This document shows positions 1-10,133 of a DNA stretch of 64,000 nucleotides, piece after piece. The notes below the pieces were generated by a model, which was given only the letters and a program-made list of their open reading frames with translations, had not been told where the DNA came from and searched no databases. The stretch is from Thermostichus vulcanus str. 'Rupite' (GTDB lineage: Bacteria > Cyanobacteriota > Cyanobacteriia > Thermostichales > Thermostichaceae). The stretch is taken from NCBI RefSeq assembly GCF_022848905.1, contig NZ_JAFIRA010000006.1, positions 49,869 to 113,868 of the forward strand, in the 5' to 3' direction. The first letter of the stretch is position 1, and each line of letters begins with the position of its first letter. Made by a program: the position numbers and the translations under genes.

Positions 1-478
1 GGGTACTGACTATGACACAACGATTTTCCCCCTGAGAATAGGTGCTGCTCACAACAAACCGACCCAAGAAACGGGCCCGACCCTCTGAGTCAAAAACAGC
101 TCTTCCACCATTAAAGTTGTTGGCCACCGTTACATAATTATTCAATCGAACTCGCTGACAAGAAGCCGGTTCATCACACAGAGCATTTTCATCTTCAATA
201 ACAAGCGTAGGCACGTTGGGATCCGTATTATCAACAGCAACCACCCAAGCTCTACCTCGTAGAGATGCTCTCGCATTGGTGCGGGCAGTACGTAAAGCTC
301 TCTCAACACGATTTTGTGCATCATCCAACTGGATCCGTGCCCATATGTTGATCCCAGACGGAATAGTGATCACAGCCAGAATGCCAACAATAACAATGAC
401 GGCCAAGACCTCTGTTAGCGTGAAGCCTCTTGCTCGAACAGTTCTACTCAGGCTAGACATCTTAATAGGGGCAAACAT
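1..478 (-). CDS. Type IV pilin-like pseudopilin of the hps-type cluster (3' part beyond window)
   Basis: The minus-strand frame opens at ATG 478 and runs off the left edge. It begins with a short basic leader and then the prepilin signature GFTLTEVLAVIVIVGILAVI: the Gly-Phe cleavage and methylation site, Glu at position +5 and a hydrophobic helix. The start is supported by a GGGAG Shine-Dalgarno about 9 nt upstream; ATG 460 is an alternative. After the helix comes a charged globular part typical of GspH/FimT-like minor pilins. It lies 29 nt after the preceding pseudopilin gene on the same strand, so it is probably the fourth gene of the operon. Such proteins are cleaved by a PilD-type peptidase and join a type II secretion/type IV pilus-like machine. 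By position it could correspond to HpsD, but the C terminus is not visible and that name is not assigned. Confidence 0.75.
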   Translation of the reverse strand, partial: MFAPIKMSSLSRTVRARGFTLTEVLAVIVIVGILAVITIPSGINIWARIQLDDAQNRVERALRTARTNARASLRGRAWVVAVDNTDPNVPTLVIEDENALCDEPASCQRVRLNNYVTVANNFNGGRAVFDSEGRARFLGRFVVSSTYSQGENRCVIVST

Positions 479-507
479 AGGTACGCACTCCCACTTGATC
501 GAGTAGT

Positions 508-1614
508 TCAGGCTTGTCGATTAAACACGCCACGGGACAAAACCTGAGTTTGCATGGTTGTCAGATAGCGAGAGATCTGCTCTGCATCAACACTGGTTGC
601 GTCCTGAATATATCGCCGGAAAAGGCCAGGATTTGAGCGCTCCATAGCCGTCGCAGTGATATTAATAATCACATCCTGAGGTAGATTTGCAGCGGCACTG
701 CGGCGAACACAGACATAAAAACCCACGTCATTTTCGTTCGTATTCAGTCCACTAAAAGTTACTGATGCAGGCTTACCTCCCCCAAACGCATATCCTTGAG
801 GGCAAGCAGGAGCCACCTGTGGACTCCCTTGACGGCTGCTAAAGATATTCGAGACTAAGGAACGTGGTACACCTCCAGTTGTACCTGCCTGATTGGCAAT
901 GGGAGTCTGATCATCCGGAACCCGAGGCCAACTCAAGAAACCGGCCTGAAAGGGATCCGGATCCTCTACAAAGAATGGGCTACGGGCAGTACAGTCTTCA
1001 TTGAAAGGTTGCAACTCAAAACGAGTAATCCGGGCATTTCCCTCCCAAGGAGTTGTTGAGCCATCCGCTAAATTGCCAGCATTATTGTAGTTACGTCGTA
1101 AGTAGTAAACCACTAAGGTGTATATGTTGCGCCTACGGCGAATATTTTCCCAATCACCTACATTGTTTGGCAAGAATCCAGCAGGTGGGTTGGCAGGTAA
1201 GATTGCGCGACCCTCTCGAATGTCCTGTAGTGTTGGATCGCCTGCATAACAGGCTTGAGGAATCGGGCTAAGTTTCCAGAAAGCAACAACAGGGATGCTT
1301 CCAGCAGGTCTGCGAATCCAACCTGGATCGTAAAGCTCCTCAATTAGATCAGGGATCCCATCTCCATTAGGCTGCTCAGCATCATTATAAATATAGAGCG
1401 CTTCGGCCAAATCTTGCTGAATATACTGCATAGCTTGGGTAAGCTCTGCTTGTACCTGAGTTCGCCCGGTCTCTTCTCGATCTACCCGCATCGTTTGGAT
1501 AACGATGCCACCGGTGGCAGCTAGAAAGATGGATGCCATCAATGCAGCAACCAACAACTCGATCAGAGTAAAGCCCAAAACACGCTTGAAGCTTTGGCGA
1601 AAGAGTTTACCCAT
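508..1614 (-). CDS. hpsC: HpsC-like secretion pseudopilin
   Basis: 368 residues. The N terminus has a basic leader and the prepilin motif GFTLIELLVAALMASIFLAA (cleavage before Phe, Glu at +5), followed by a long Asn/Pro-rich extracytoplasmic domain with several cysteines. The length and its place after an HpsA-like giant protein and a second pseudopilin match the hormogonium polysaccharide secretion pseudopilin HpsC of filamentous cyanobacteria. Homologous clusters also occur in unicellular species, where they are presumably linked to exopolysaccharide export or type IV pilus function. The gene starts 55 nt after the upstream pseudopilin and ends 29 nt before the next one, so co-transcription is likely. 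The prepilin part is certain; the HpsC name rests on context and size. Confidence 0.7.
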   Translation of the reverse strand: MGKLFRQSFKRVLGFTLIELLVAALMASIFLAATGGIVIQTMRVDREETGRTQVQAELTQAMQYIQQDLAEALYIYNDAEQPNGDGIPDLIEELYDPGWIRRPAGSIPVVAFWKLSPIPQACYAGDPTLQDIREGRAILPANPPAGFLPNNVGDWENIRRRRNIYTLVVYYLRRNYNNAGNLADGSTTPWEGNARITRFELQPFNEDCTARSPFFVEDPDPFQAGFLSWPRVPDDQTPIANQAGTTGGVPRSLVSNIFSSRQGSPQVAPACPQGYAFGGGKPASVTFSGLNTNENDVGFYVCVRRSAAANLPQDVIINITATAMERSNPGLFRRYIQDATSVDAEQISRYLTTMQTQVLSRGVFNRQA

Positions 1615-1669
1615 GGCTCAATACCGTTGATCGTGTTGCTTGTCTTGTAGAGTTGTGTACACTCAATAT

Positions 1670-2413
1670 CTAAAGGCTAGGAACAGGAACAGGGAAGGCA
1701 TCACAGCTATTAGTTGGGTTGGCAGTAGTAGCCAAAATTCCCCGACAAACATCTCCCAAATCAGCAGCCAAGTTAATTTCTAAAATTGAGCTCGCCATCG
1801 GAAACAGCCAAACATCGGCGTTGGCTAAGTTCTGATTAGCTGAAACTGACTCAGTCCGCAACCCAGGAAGCGCTTCTCGTGTCGCTTGGTTAAAAGAAAA
1901 ACGGTGGTAAACCCTTACCCCCATCAAGAATGTGCAGGGGACTCCGACAATGACAGTGTTGTTGCGTCGGTCAATACAGTCTCCACCACTGTTTCGAAAG
2001 CTTTGGATGACATACTCCTCGGGGTTGCGCCCAGGCAGCTCAATTTGGGCCAAGCGAATAGAGTAATTTCCACCATCAGTATCCATATTGGCTGGCGGTG
2101 GGGTGCTATCTAAGGGATCCGCTCCAATTCTGGGTAGCCGAGCCAGTTGAACGGGATTCTGAAAAGCACCCGGACTCGCCGCTAGCTCCAGATCAACCAG
2201 AGTCCGAATGCGATCAACCTCTGCTTGGGCGAGTTGATTGGCGACTTCAACGCGCTCTGACATGGCACGACGATAGGCCACTAAGGTGAGGGCAGGGACA
2301 AGAGCCGCCATGGCGATGGCCACAATGATCAAAGAAGCCAAGACTTCGATAAGAGAAAACCCACCCTCTTGCCACCGATGGCGAAGGAGCAGCCAATTCG
2401 TCAACCGAGCCAT
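1670..2413 (-). CDS. hpsB: HpsB-like secretion pseudopilin
   Basis: 247 residues. After a 17-residue basic leader comes the prepilin signature GGFSLIEVLASLIIVAIAMA, with cleavage between Gly and Phe and Glu at +5, then an extracytoplasmic domain. A GGGAG Shine-Dalgarno lies about 10 nt before ATG 2413. The gene follows the HpsA-like gene by about 90 nt and precedes the HpsC-like gene by 55 nt on the same strand. This hpsA-hpsB-hpsC order is that of the hormogonium polysaccharide locus, whose minor pilins are thought to form a pseudopilus driving polysaccharide secretion. The protein has four cysteines in its C-terminal half, which could form disulfides outside the membrane. The gene name is an inference from order. 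Confidence 0.7.
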   Translation of the reverse strand: MARLTNWLLLRHRWQEGGFSLIEVLASLIIVAIAMAALVPALTLVAYRRAMSERVEVANQLAQAEVDRIRTLVDLELAASPGAFQNPVQLARLPRIGADPLDSTPPPANMDTDGGNYSIRLAQIELPGRNPEEYVIQSFRNSGGDCIDRRNNTVIVGVPCTFLMGVRVYHRFSFNQATREALPGLRTESVSANQNLANADVWLFPMASSILEINLAADLGDVCRGILATTANPTNSCDAFPVPVPSL

Positions 2414-2502
2414 TGCCGGATTCTCCCTAACGACCCTTTACCCTTTATCCAATACACACCTTTACTCTAACTGTACCCACAAGTCACAGAGGCGCCATCT
2501 CA

Positions 2503-5500
2503 TCAGTTGAATTCTCCACAACCGCCAATTTGTGCAGCACCCTCCAGGTTGACTCCTGCCTGAGCCTGTAAGGCACAGCGTAGGCGACGCACATACGGAT
2601 CCTGTGGATCCAGTTCCCGCAAGAATTCTGTGCGGGTATTGGAGGGGAATTGGAAACGAGCCGACACAGGGCTGAAGCGACGGGCAATTTGCAAACCGAC
2701 ATCGTAGCCAAAGCGGCGGTTGGGTGGGAAGTAATAATCAAACCCAAGGACATTCGTTGGATCGGCCACCAGATTAGGCGGCTCAAAACTTCGCTGCAGG
2801 AATGGCCCGGTTGCATAGGTGCTGTAGTTCAGTTGAATCATGGATCCACTGAAGAACAGATCCTGATTCCGCCACAGCTCATTCAGGCGCAAGAAGTTGT
2901 GCATCCCACCACTGGGTTGGTTAAGCCGAGGGGGAACAATACCGCTAATGGCAACCGCATTGACCCGCGTTGACGAAGCCGGTTGCAACTGATAGTTGGT
3001 AGTTCCGTTATCATTGCGGCGTCGATTGGCAAGGGTGGCGGAGGCCAATTCTTGGAAATTGGGGATCGGTATCGGGCGGCGGGTCACTTCATCCAGAATC
3101 ACGCCCAAAACTGGGTTGGTACCCGCAAAGCCAGTTGTTGCCGCATTGATGTTGAGCGTAAACGGCTCAACATTCACCCATTCCTGCTGTCCACCATCGC
3201 TGCCGTTGCGATCAACCTGAATCTGGATCGCATTCCCACTCGGCTTGACATAGAAGCAGAGCCCATTCTGAATGCTCTCTACACCTTTATCGTCGATGTA
3301 GTAACCGTCCAGATAGGTAGAGGTCGGGGTGTAGGTTTGGGCCGTAGCGTTGTTCACACGGGCATAGGGGTTCAGCACCATCTGAGGTTGTACGCCAGGG
3401 ATATTCCCAAACAGAGGATCCCGATCAACAACAATATTGACGGTTGGATCTTTAGGATCAGGGACAAATTTTAGAGTGCTGGGGCGGCTGGCACCTGTAT
3501 AGGCCGTGTACTTAAAGGTGGTATTGAAGTTGGGTCGGAACACTCCCGGCACCCAGAAACCTTTATCGATAGGATTAACCTCCTCTTCTCCACAGCGAAT
3601 TTCTCCGCTGCTGTTGAGGAGTTGCCGCCGCAGTTGCCGCGCCCAATTATCGGTACCCGCAGCAGGAGTTCCGGGAATCTTAGCTCCAATATTCTCGGCG
3701 GGTCGGATGCCGGGTTCTTTGCTAGGATTGGCAATTTGGCTCGAAAGCAAGCCACTGGTTAAGCCATTGCGGGCGGCATAGGCTGGCTCTCCAAATACCC
3801 AATTAAAGGCAGCTTGCAAGGCTTCCGATACACTCGGCCAGTGGGGTTCTACTTTGGCAGCTTTCACTTCCAGAACAGGTGAAAGCTCCGGCTGTAGAGC
3901 AATCGTTACACCTTCGGGAACAGGAGGGACAGCGGCTACTGTATTGACACTGATGGTCTCCGGCTCCGGCTCCACTTCAATTTCCCAAACCGGGCGCAGA
4001 TCAAGAGTGTTGGGCTTAACGGCTACCCGTTCTCCCAACGGTGTGTCGAAGGGGGAGTCGGGAGCAAACGTAGTAGGTCCACAGGGCTTGCCGGTGCAGG
4101 TGATCGTCTGGGTCTCGGTCTTGGTGGCCGAACAGGTGGGGCTGCTACCAGCAGCTAGAGTACCCGTTCGGGTTTGGTTGAGAGGCTGGCTGGTGCCGCA
4201 GGCAATAGTCAGGCTGTCGCAGGTAGGAGACCAAGGCCCGTACTCGTAATTGCACGTAGCTGGGCAAGTAACGGTTTGGCTTTGGCTTTCGGTATAGCTC
4301 CCTTTACAGACCGAAGTACAGGTGCGAGAACGAGTCTGGGTCACCTTGGTGCCACCATTGGCCACAGTACAGGCCGGACTCCAATCCGACCAGTTGCCAC
4401 AAGTTGGGCTAGGTGGTGAGCAGGTGATGGTTTGGGTTTCAGTTTGGGTGAAGGGAGGATTGGTCGTACACAGAGGAGTGACTGTGCGGCTACGGGTTTG
4501 GGTAATCTGAGTCCCATTGCACTGCTGGGTTTGGGTACAAGCGGGCGACCAAGGCGACCAATTCCCATAAGTAAATTGAGGCTGACAGGTGACTAGTTGA
4601 GTTTGTGGTGTAGGAGGAGTACCAGGACATCCCGCAGGGAGCGTGGCCGTTTTGGTTTGGGTGATGGTGGTTGCAACACAGATTGTCGTATCACAGGCGG
4701 GTCCCCAACCAGTCCAAATGGGATCACAGTTCAGCGACGCAGCACATTTGGCTTGAACGGAGGGATCCTTGACGGTTTTGGTTTGATCCGGCTCACAGGG
4801 TTTGTTGACCGGCGGTATCGGTTTCAAATAGCGCAGATCGTAGCTTTCTGCAGATTGGCCATCGGGGTTGGTGCTAAAGCGAACAAAGGCATTCCCTCCG
4901 TTTTCGTAGGCTTGGATTTCCACTAGGTAAGGGGAGGGCTGGGATGGATCCGCACACTCCAACTCCACCCGTAAAGTCGTCTGGGCATTACCACTATCAA
5001 ACCAAGACTCCACCCCGGCAGCATTCGGCCCCAAGTTCAGGAAAGTCCCACTCCCTGCTGAAGCATTTCTGAAGGTGGCTGTAGAGGCATCCCGCCGCCG
5101 AATCACAATTCTTCCGCCATCATCCGTATTCAGGTTGTAGTTCACCAATCCCGGATAACGGGGATAAAGCTCACCCACCCAGCGCACAACGAAAAAGTCA
5201 TTCCCCTGGTTATTACCGCTGGGGCTTCCCCCACTTCTGCGCCGCCAGCAAGAACGCAGATGGTTGAATTGATTGGCTTCAAAGGTGAAGTCCACTACAC
5301 CATTGTTGGGAGGATTATTGTTATAGGCAATGCGAGGATTGCCCAGGGGCACATAGGAGTAGCCAATATCATCGGCATCGATGACCAGGCCACCTGTCTC
5401 GGGTTCACCACAACTGGGATCCCAGAAGAAATCCCCACGATCCCGGCGATCTGGATCGGGATCCGGAGGGATGAAAGGAGCTACAGGGGGCCAAGGATTC

Positions 5501-8500
5501 GGAGGAGAGAGAATGGGCACCGACAGACGACAGGTGGGTAACAAGATATCAGCCAGAGAGCCGTTACAAGAAGTCAGTGCGTTGTTGTACAGTCGCCGCT
5601 TGAAGGGCGAGTTGGAGTCTATGGAACCACTACCACCAAACTGGTAGTTAAAGCCTCCCCAGCTGGGGAAAGAACCTTCACTGCGAGCAAACCCTGCCAG
5701 ATTGCTGACATTGTTGATGGCATCCCGCACACAGGCCCATCTCTGCGCCGTGGTTGCTCCGCTGGCGAAGCTACAGGTGGGAGCACCTGTAGAGGCACCC
5801 ACATTTTCAGGGATCCCTTGACCCGGATAAATCGGATCCGGCCAGCGCACCGAACGCAAATAGGGCAGGTTGGCCGTTCGGGCAGCTGAATCCAACGGGC
5901 CAGCATTGCCGGTGGCCGCAAAGTTCGTTCCATTGCGGTTGTACTGGTTCTGAGGACTGGAGAGCCAGCCGTTGTAGTACTCGGCCAGCAACCCAGACCC
6001 ATTCGGCACAGGGCAAGGCCCAGGCGGAGCTACCATCACCCAACGGGAGGTGTCTATCACCGGGTTACCCAGGGCAGAGATGCGGGTACCGAAGGCGGCA
6101 TAGCCCAGATCGGGTGCTCGCAACTGCCGCACCTGCGGCACTCCGCCTCCCGCTGTTCTGTCATCGTTGCTGGGATCCCCATCCGTATTGTCAAAGCGGG
6201 CAAAGACTGTATCTCTAGCAAACAGATCTGGCCAACCAGGCTGGTTGGTGTTGTTACCTAGGTTTTGCGCACCGCCGGTATTGTCAAAGCGAAGTACCCC
6301 TGCTCCTGCATTGTTGGGATCCGGAGCCGGCCAATTGTTGCCCCTGATCACCAGGGCTTGGTTGAGGAAGGAGGTATTGGCTCCCAAATTAGGCCCAGTG
6401 CAGCCGTAGTATTGGTTACGACGGGGAGCAGAAGCGCGTCCACTTTGATAGTCTCGATTCGCCACAAAGCTAGAACCACCCCCATTGAGGGTGCCATCCT
6501 GAATCAACCCATCGTCAATGCTGCCATCACAGAAATCTGATGAGAGGATATTCACCGAATCTCCCAAAATGTCAGCGGGCCGCCATAGATCCCCTAGAGC
6601 ACGGGCAAAGTTCGCATTTTCATTTTGACGAAGCCGACCGTAGAAGTTGTTGTAGAGGCCATCTCCACCGAAAGTGAGCAAATTCGTAAATTCTTCCAGA
6701 CGATTCCCATTAGCGTCTTGGTGGAGGTTAAAGTCCCCTTGAATGTAAACAGGGTTATCGGAGATAAAGGACAAACCAAATATAGCCTCGTCTGGATTTA
6801 AGCCTCCCCGCCGCAATACCGCCCCATTCCGCAGTCGGAATCCATAGGGCCGCCGATCCGGGTCGGCGTAGTAGTCCACTGGCTTTGGACTTAAGCCTGT
6901 GTTATCGGGAGGTACGTTGGATACTGGGGGATCCCAAACTGTTTGGTTATTAACCGTACCCCGACCTGGCTGTCCTGCATTCATCACGCCAGCGCTACCC
7001 AACTCCCCTCTGGCATTGTTGTTGCGCCAGGCGGTTTGGTAACCGGCAAAGTTTCCAAGAGGTGGGCGTGCAATAGCATCTTCTCGCACAGCATCTTCCC
7101 GGAAGGCATAGAAAATCCCCCCTTCCCGATTCTCTTCAATCCCAGCAGGTAACCAGGTATCGCCACCAATTAGACCGTTGGCTTGATTGTTGACGTTGTT
7201 GGTCAGTAGAGCCAAGTCCACATTCAAGGCCCGAACCGCCATTGCTTCGCGCCCATCGTAAAAAACAGAATCCTTGAAGGGCACGCGATGACACTGTGTA
7301 CCAATCCGAATCAGTTCAAACTGGTTGCTGTTAGGGCCTGGCTCAATTCCCCCAGATCCAGAAGGACAAGCTTGGGGCGCATGGGGCAAGGCCCAGTTGC
7401 CAATTCCAGCTCGAGGCTGTAAAGCAACTTGGCTTAAGTCATTTACAGCTTGATATCTGACTCTGTTAGGCAAGAAGGAGTAGGCTGCGCGTCGCTCTGT
7501 CTCTAGTGGATCCGTCTCATCAAAGAAAGAAGTAGTTGAAGGAGTGATTGGGAAGATATAGCGCAGAGGCAAGTAAAAACGATGAACAGGTTCCCCAGTA
7601 GCAGAATTGGTGTCTCGCTCCCCTCTCCGGCTTGCGTCAATGTCATTCCATAGGATCTGGGCTGCCGGATCCCCTTCCTCAGCAGCAGTCTGAATACGCA
7701 GGATATTGTCTGCCAACATCCCCAGCATGCAACCTGCCGTTTGCAGAGTGGTCCGATCTGCCAAACTCAGCCCATTTAGATTGGCCGGGTCATTGTTGAC
7801 AATCTCAATGGCTCGCCGCAGTTCCGAGAAGTTCCCAAAGGCAGTGATGAACGGATCCGGATGAATCCGTCCCGGCTCTTGGGTGGGAGGAAAGGCCCCT
7901 TGGGGATCCCCGGCGAAATTGGCCAAGTTGGTTAAGGCCGTCCACAGGGGAGTACCAGGAGTCAACCGATTCTGCATAGGAGCAGGATCATATTCCCAAA
8001 CATTGGTTCCCTGACCTGTGAAGAAGTTGATCCCCAACTGATTGGTTTGGCTACCTAAGGGGAAAGTAGAGGCTCGTCTCAAGCTATCTGGGGAAGCAGG
8101 GTGAGCCACTGTCGCCAAACAGGCTACAGGGAAATTTCCATTATTTTGGCTGTAGTGATAAACAGCAGTTGCTTGAACTGCTGCTGGATTGTCTCGAAGG
8201 GTTAGGCGCTGCCGTGCTTCGTTGCTGATGAAAAAGGGCTGCAAACCCGTTAACTCGCTTGTAGGGGGAACCAGAGGCAAGGGCAGAGTATCTGTCCGAG
8301 TGAGTTCCAACCGCTGTCCAACAATGACCCGTAAGCCTTCAAACCGAGAACGTCTCTCCCAATAACCATCTAGCCCTACTTCAGACAAAGCCCCTGGAGC
8401 AGGGTTTTCCGCGGTTAAGGATTCATTCTGGTTATTTACAGCAGTTCCAGGAATCAATTCACCTGCGGTTTGATTAAAAGTTGCTGCAAAAGTTGGGACA

Positions 8501-9978
8501 TCACAACCAGTATTGGGATCTGGTGTGATGGGTGGTCGGTCATAACTGGCTTTGGGACCAAATCGATTGTCCGCCCGATATACATCATCCACATAGGGGG
8601 GACAAACCTGTGTTGGGCCAGCTTCAAAACCACCTGCATCCACACGTCCCGGTGGCCCAGAAGTGGGGCTTCTCCTTACATTAATGGGAGAAGTTGCCCA
8701 CCCCTCAGGATCACGTGTATAGCTTCCTCGATTACGAGTTCGGCCAAAAAGCTGAAGCTCGAGAGGATCTAGCGCTACATTCTCAGGAGTTGTACCGTTT
8801 TGAACCGAATCAAAATTCAGATTGTTGAGGCGCGGATAGGGTTGGCTCGGCTCTACATCCGCCAAGCCAGGGTGTGCATCGAAGATTAAATTGTCACTCG
8901 CTTCCTCTCCCGCATATCCAATAGCTCCTGCAACCAGTTCTCCAAAGGCTTTAATTTCGGAGTTATCTGCAGGCATGTAGAAGCAAGACTGCTCGGAGCT
9001 AATGGTAAAGGCGCGAAACAGATTATTCGGCCCATAGCGGAAGAAGAGACTCCCTCCGGCATAAATGGCTCCGTTCCAGTTGTAGCCGGGAGTGAAGAAA
9101 TACTCCATGTCTCCCCGACTAAATGCCCCCCACTTATTCAACAAATCTCGCCGACGATCCTGCTGAAATTGCAAAGCAGAAATGGCGCGAGTTGTGGAGT
9201 CAGCCCCTTGAACCGGTAGAGTGACTGCATAAACCTGGAAAGGCTTGTACAATGCAGAGCCAACTTGAAACCAGTCGCCGACATTAGGGTTGACGGTTTG
9301 GTCGGTCGGAGCATCTGTACACCCTGCTAAGGCTGACCCTTGCAGTGGGCCACTGCGGATCATTAACCGACGCGCCCGCTCAGTATCGGTCAAATCGTTG
9401 TCTTCAAAATCATTACCGGCAGCCCGACGCGTGCTGAGAATCGTATAAACGGTTACAGAGTCATCGGTGCCATTGTTGTCAGTGTCCACCAAGAACCACC
9501 AAGCGGGTGCCCGCACTGGGACATTAACAAAATTCCCAGAATTAGGGGGATCCTCCACCTGAATATCAGTGGTGATCACAAATTGATTTTCATCAGGTAA
9601 GATATAAGGCTCGTCATCATTCCTAGTGACAAGAACCCCATCATTAATCAGAGCTGAGGAGAACTGAGCATCTGTGGGGGCACTGTTGGGAAGACGAGGA
9701 TCCCGAATCAGGAAATCAATCTTGGCTCTAGCCCGATCAATGGCTGCATTTAGCTGTCGGCTAACGGTTTGGCCAGCCCGCTCCACTTGAGTTTGCACAC
9801 TGCGCTGAGTCGAGCGGGTCAGCAAGCCCACCGTTACCAAGCTCAGAACAAGAACGATGAGAATTGCAATTGGCAGAACAAAGCCCTTCTGCCGAATCTT
9901 GTGGCGACTCACCCGTGTCTTCAAGGAGCCAAGCAAGCGCAGGGTAAGCTTGAGCAGCAGGGTGGAAGGAGCAGGCAT
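2503..9978 (-). CDS. hpsA: HpsA-like giant surface protein with PA14-like and TSP1-like modules
   Basis: 2,491 residues. A basic N terminus is followed by a PilX-like single membrane helix (KGFVLPIAILIVLVLSLVTV, about residues 31-50) and then a huge extracytoplasmic part rich in Asn, Pro, Gly and Arg. This architecture, and the following pseudopilin genes, identify an HpsA-type protein, named from the hormogonium polysaccharide locus. Two additions stand out. A PA14-like module runs from GLLAEYYNG near residue 1330 to VRWVGELYPRYPG and NTDDGGRIVI near 1590-1625. A Cys/Trp-rich block at about 1745-1965 has four thrombospondin-type-1-like repeats (WSPWSPAC ... QTRSRTV ... C). The C-terminal 500 residues contain further beta-rich sequence. 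Length is well above what I recall for HpsA (about 1,600 residues). The exact role is unknown; attachment, sugar binding or pilus-associated secretion are plausible. The ATG start at 9978 precedes the helix directly. Confidence 0.7.
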   Translation of the reverse strand: MPAPSTLLLKLTLRLLGSLKTRVSRHKIRQKGFVLPIAILIVLVLSLVTVGLLTRSTQRSVQTQVERAGQTVSRQLNAAIDRARAKIDFLIRDPRLPNSAPTDAQFSSALINDGVLVTRNDDEPYILPDENQFVITTDIQVEDPPNSGNFVNVPVRAPAWWFLVDTDNNGTDDSVTVYTILSTRRAAGNDFEDNDLTDTERARRLMIRSGPLQGSALAGCTDAPTDQTVNPNVGDWFQVGSALYKPFQVYAVTLPVQGADSTTRAISALQFQQDRRRDLLNKWGAFSRGDMEYFFTPGYNWNGAIYAGGSLFFRYGPNNLFRAFTISSEQSCFYMPADNSEIKAFGELVAGAIGYAGEEASDNLIFDAHPGLADVEPSQPYPRLNNLNFDSVQNGTTPENVALDPLELQLFGRTRNRGSYTRDPEGWATSPINVRRSPTSGPPGRVDAGGFEAGPTQVCPPYVDDVYRADNRFGPKASYDRPPITPDPNTGCDVPTFAATFNQTAGELIPGTAVNNQNESLTAENPAPGALSEVGLDGYWERRSRFEGLRVIVGQRLELTRTDTLPLPLVPPTSELTGLQPFFISNEARQRLTLRDNPAAVQATAVYHYSQNNGNFPVACLATVAHPASPDSLRRASTFPLGSQTNQLGINFFTGQGTNVWEYDPAPMQNRLTPGTPLWTALTNLANFAGDPQGAFPPTQEPGRIHPDPFITAFGNFSELRRAIEIVNNDPANLNGLSLADRTTLQTAGCMLGMLADNILRIQTAAEEGDPAAQILWNDIDASRRGERDTNSATGEPVHRFYLPLRYIFPITPSTTSFFDETDPLETERRAAYSFLPNRVRYQAVNDLSQVALQPRAGIGNWALPHAPQACPSGSGGIEPGPNSNQFELIRIGTQCHRVPFKDSVFYDGREAMAVRALNVDLALLTNNVNNQANGLIGGDTWLPAGIEENREGGIFYAFREDAVREDAIARPPLGNFAGYQTAWRNNNARGELGSAGVMNAGQPGRGTVNNQTVWDPPVSNVPPDNTGLSPKPVDYYADPDRRPYGFRLRNGAVLRRGGLNPDEAIFGLSFISDNPVYIQGDFNLHQDANGNRLEEFTNLLTFGGDGLYNNFYGRLRQNENANFARALGDLWRPADILGDSVNILSSDFCDGSIDDGLIQDGTLNGGGSSFVANRDYQSGRASAPRRNQYYGCTGPNLGANTSFLNQALVIRGNNWPAPDPNNAGAGVLRFDNTGGAQNLGNNTNQPGWPDLFARDTVFARFDNTDGDPSNDDRTAGGGVPQVRQLRAPDLGYAAFGTRISALGNPVIDTSRWVMVAPPGPCPVPNGSGLLAEYYNGWLSSPQNQYNRNGTNFAATGNAGPLDSAARTANLPYLRSVRWPDPIYPGQGIPENVGASTGAPTCSFASGATTAQRWACVRDAINNVSNLAGFARSEGSFPSWGGFNYQFGGSGSIDSNSPFKRRLYNNALTSCNGSLADILLPTCRLSVPILSPPNPWPPVAPFIPPDPDPDRRDRGDFFWDPSCGEPETGGLVIDADDIGYSYVPLGNPRIAYNNNPPNNGVVDFTFEANQFNHLRSCWRRRSGGSPSGNNQGNDFFVVRWVGELYPRYPGLVNYNLNTDDGGRIVIRRRDASTATFRNASAGSGTFLNLGPNAAGVESWFDSGNAQTTLRVELECADPSQPSPYLVEIQAYENGGNAFVRFSTNPDGQSAESYDLRYLKPIPPVNKPCEPDQTKTVKDPSVQAKCAASLNCDPIWTGWGPACDTTICVATTITQTKTATLPAGCPGTPPTPQTQLVTCQPQFTYGNWSPWSPACTQTQQCNGTQITQTRSRTVTPLCTTNPPFTQTETQTITCSPPSPTCGNWSDWSPACTVANGGTKVTQTRSRTCTSVCKGSYTESQSQTVTCPATCNYEYGPWSPTCDSLTIACGTSQPLNQTRTGTLAAGSSPTCSATKTETQTITCTGKPCGPTTFAPDSPFDTPLGERVAVKPNTLDLRPVWEIEVEPEPETISVNTVAAVPPVPEGVTIALQPELSPVLEVKAAKVEPHWPSVSEALQAAFNWVFGEPAYAARNGLTSGLLSSQIANPSKEPGIRPAENIGAKIPGTPAAGTDNWARQLRRQLLNSSGEIRCGEEEVNPIDKGFWVPGVFRPNFNTTFKYTAYTGASRPSTLKFVPDPKDPTVNIVVDRDPLFGNIPGVQPQMVLNPYARVNNATAQTYTPTSTYLDGYYIDDKGVESIQNGLCFYVKPSGNAIQIQVDRNGSDGGQQEWVNVEPFTLNINAATTGFAGTNPVLGVILDEVTRRPIPIPNFQELASATLANRRRNDNGTTNYQLQPASSTRVNAVAISGIVPPRLNQPSGGMHNFLRLNELWRNQDLFFSGSMIQLNYSTYATGPFLQRSFEPPNLVADPTNVLGFDYYFPPNRRFGYDVGLQIARRFSPVSARFQFPSNTRTEFLRELDPQDPYVRRLRCALQAQAGVNLEGAAQIGGCGEFN

Positions 9979-10133
9979 GGCCGTATCTCAGATGACGGAA
10001 AGGAGAAAGACACCTAAAAACAAGGGATCCCTTGCCAAGATGCCAAACTAGCAACAGTATGCAGGTGATCATTGCCACCGGACATCCCCACCTCTGGGGG
10101 GAACCCAAGCCCCCTCTACACGTCCTTTACGAA

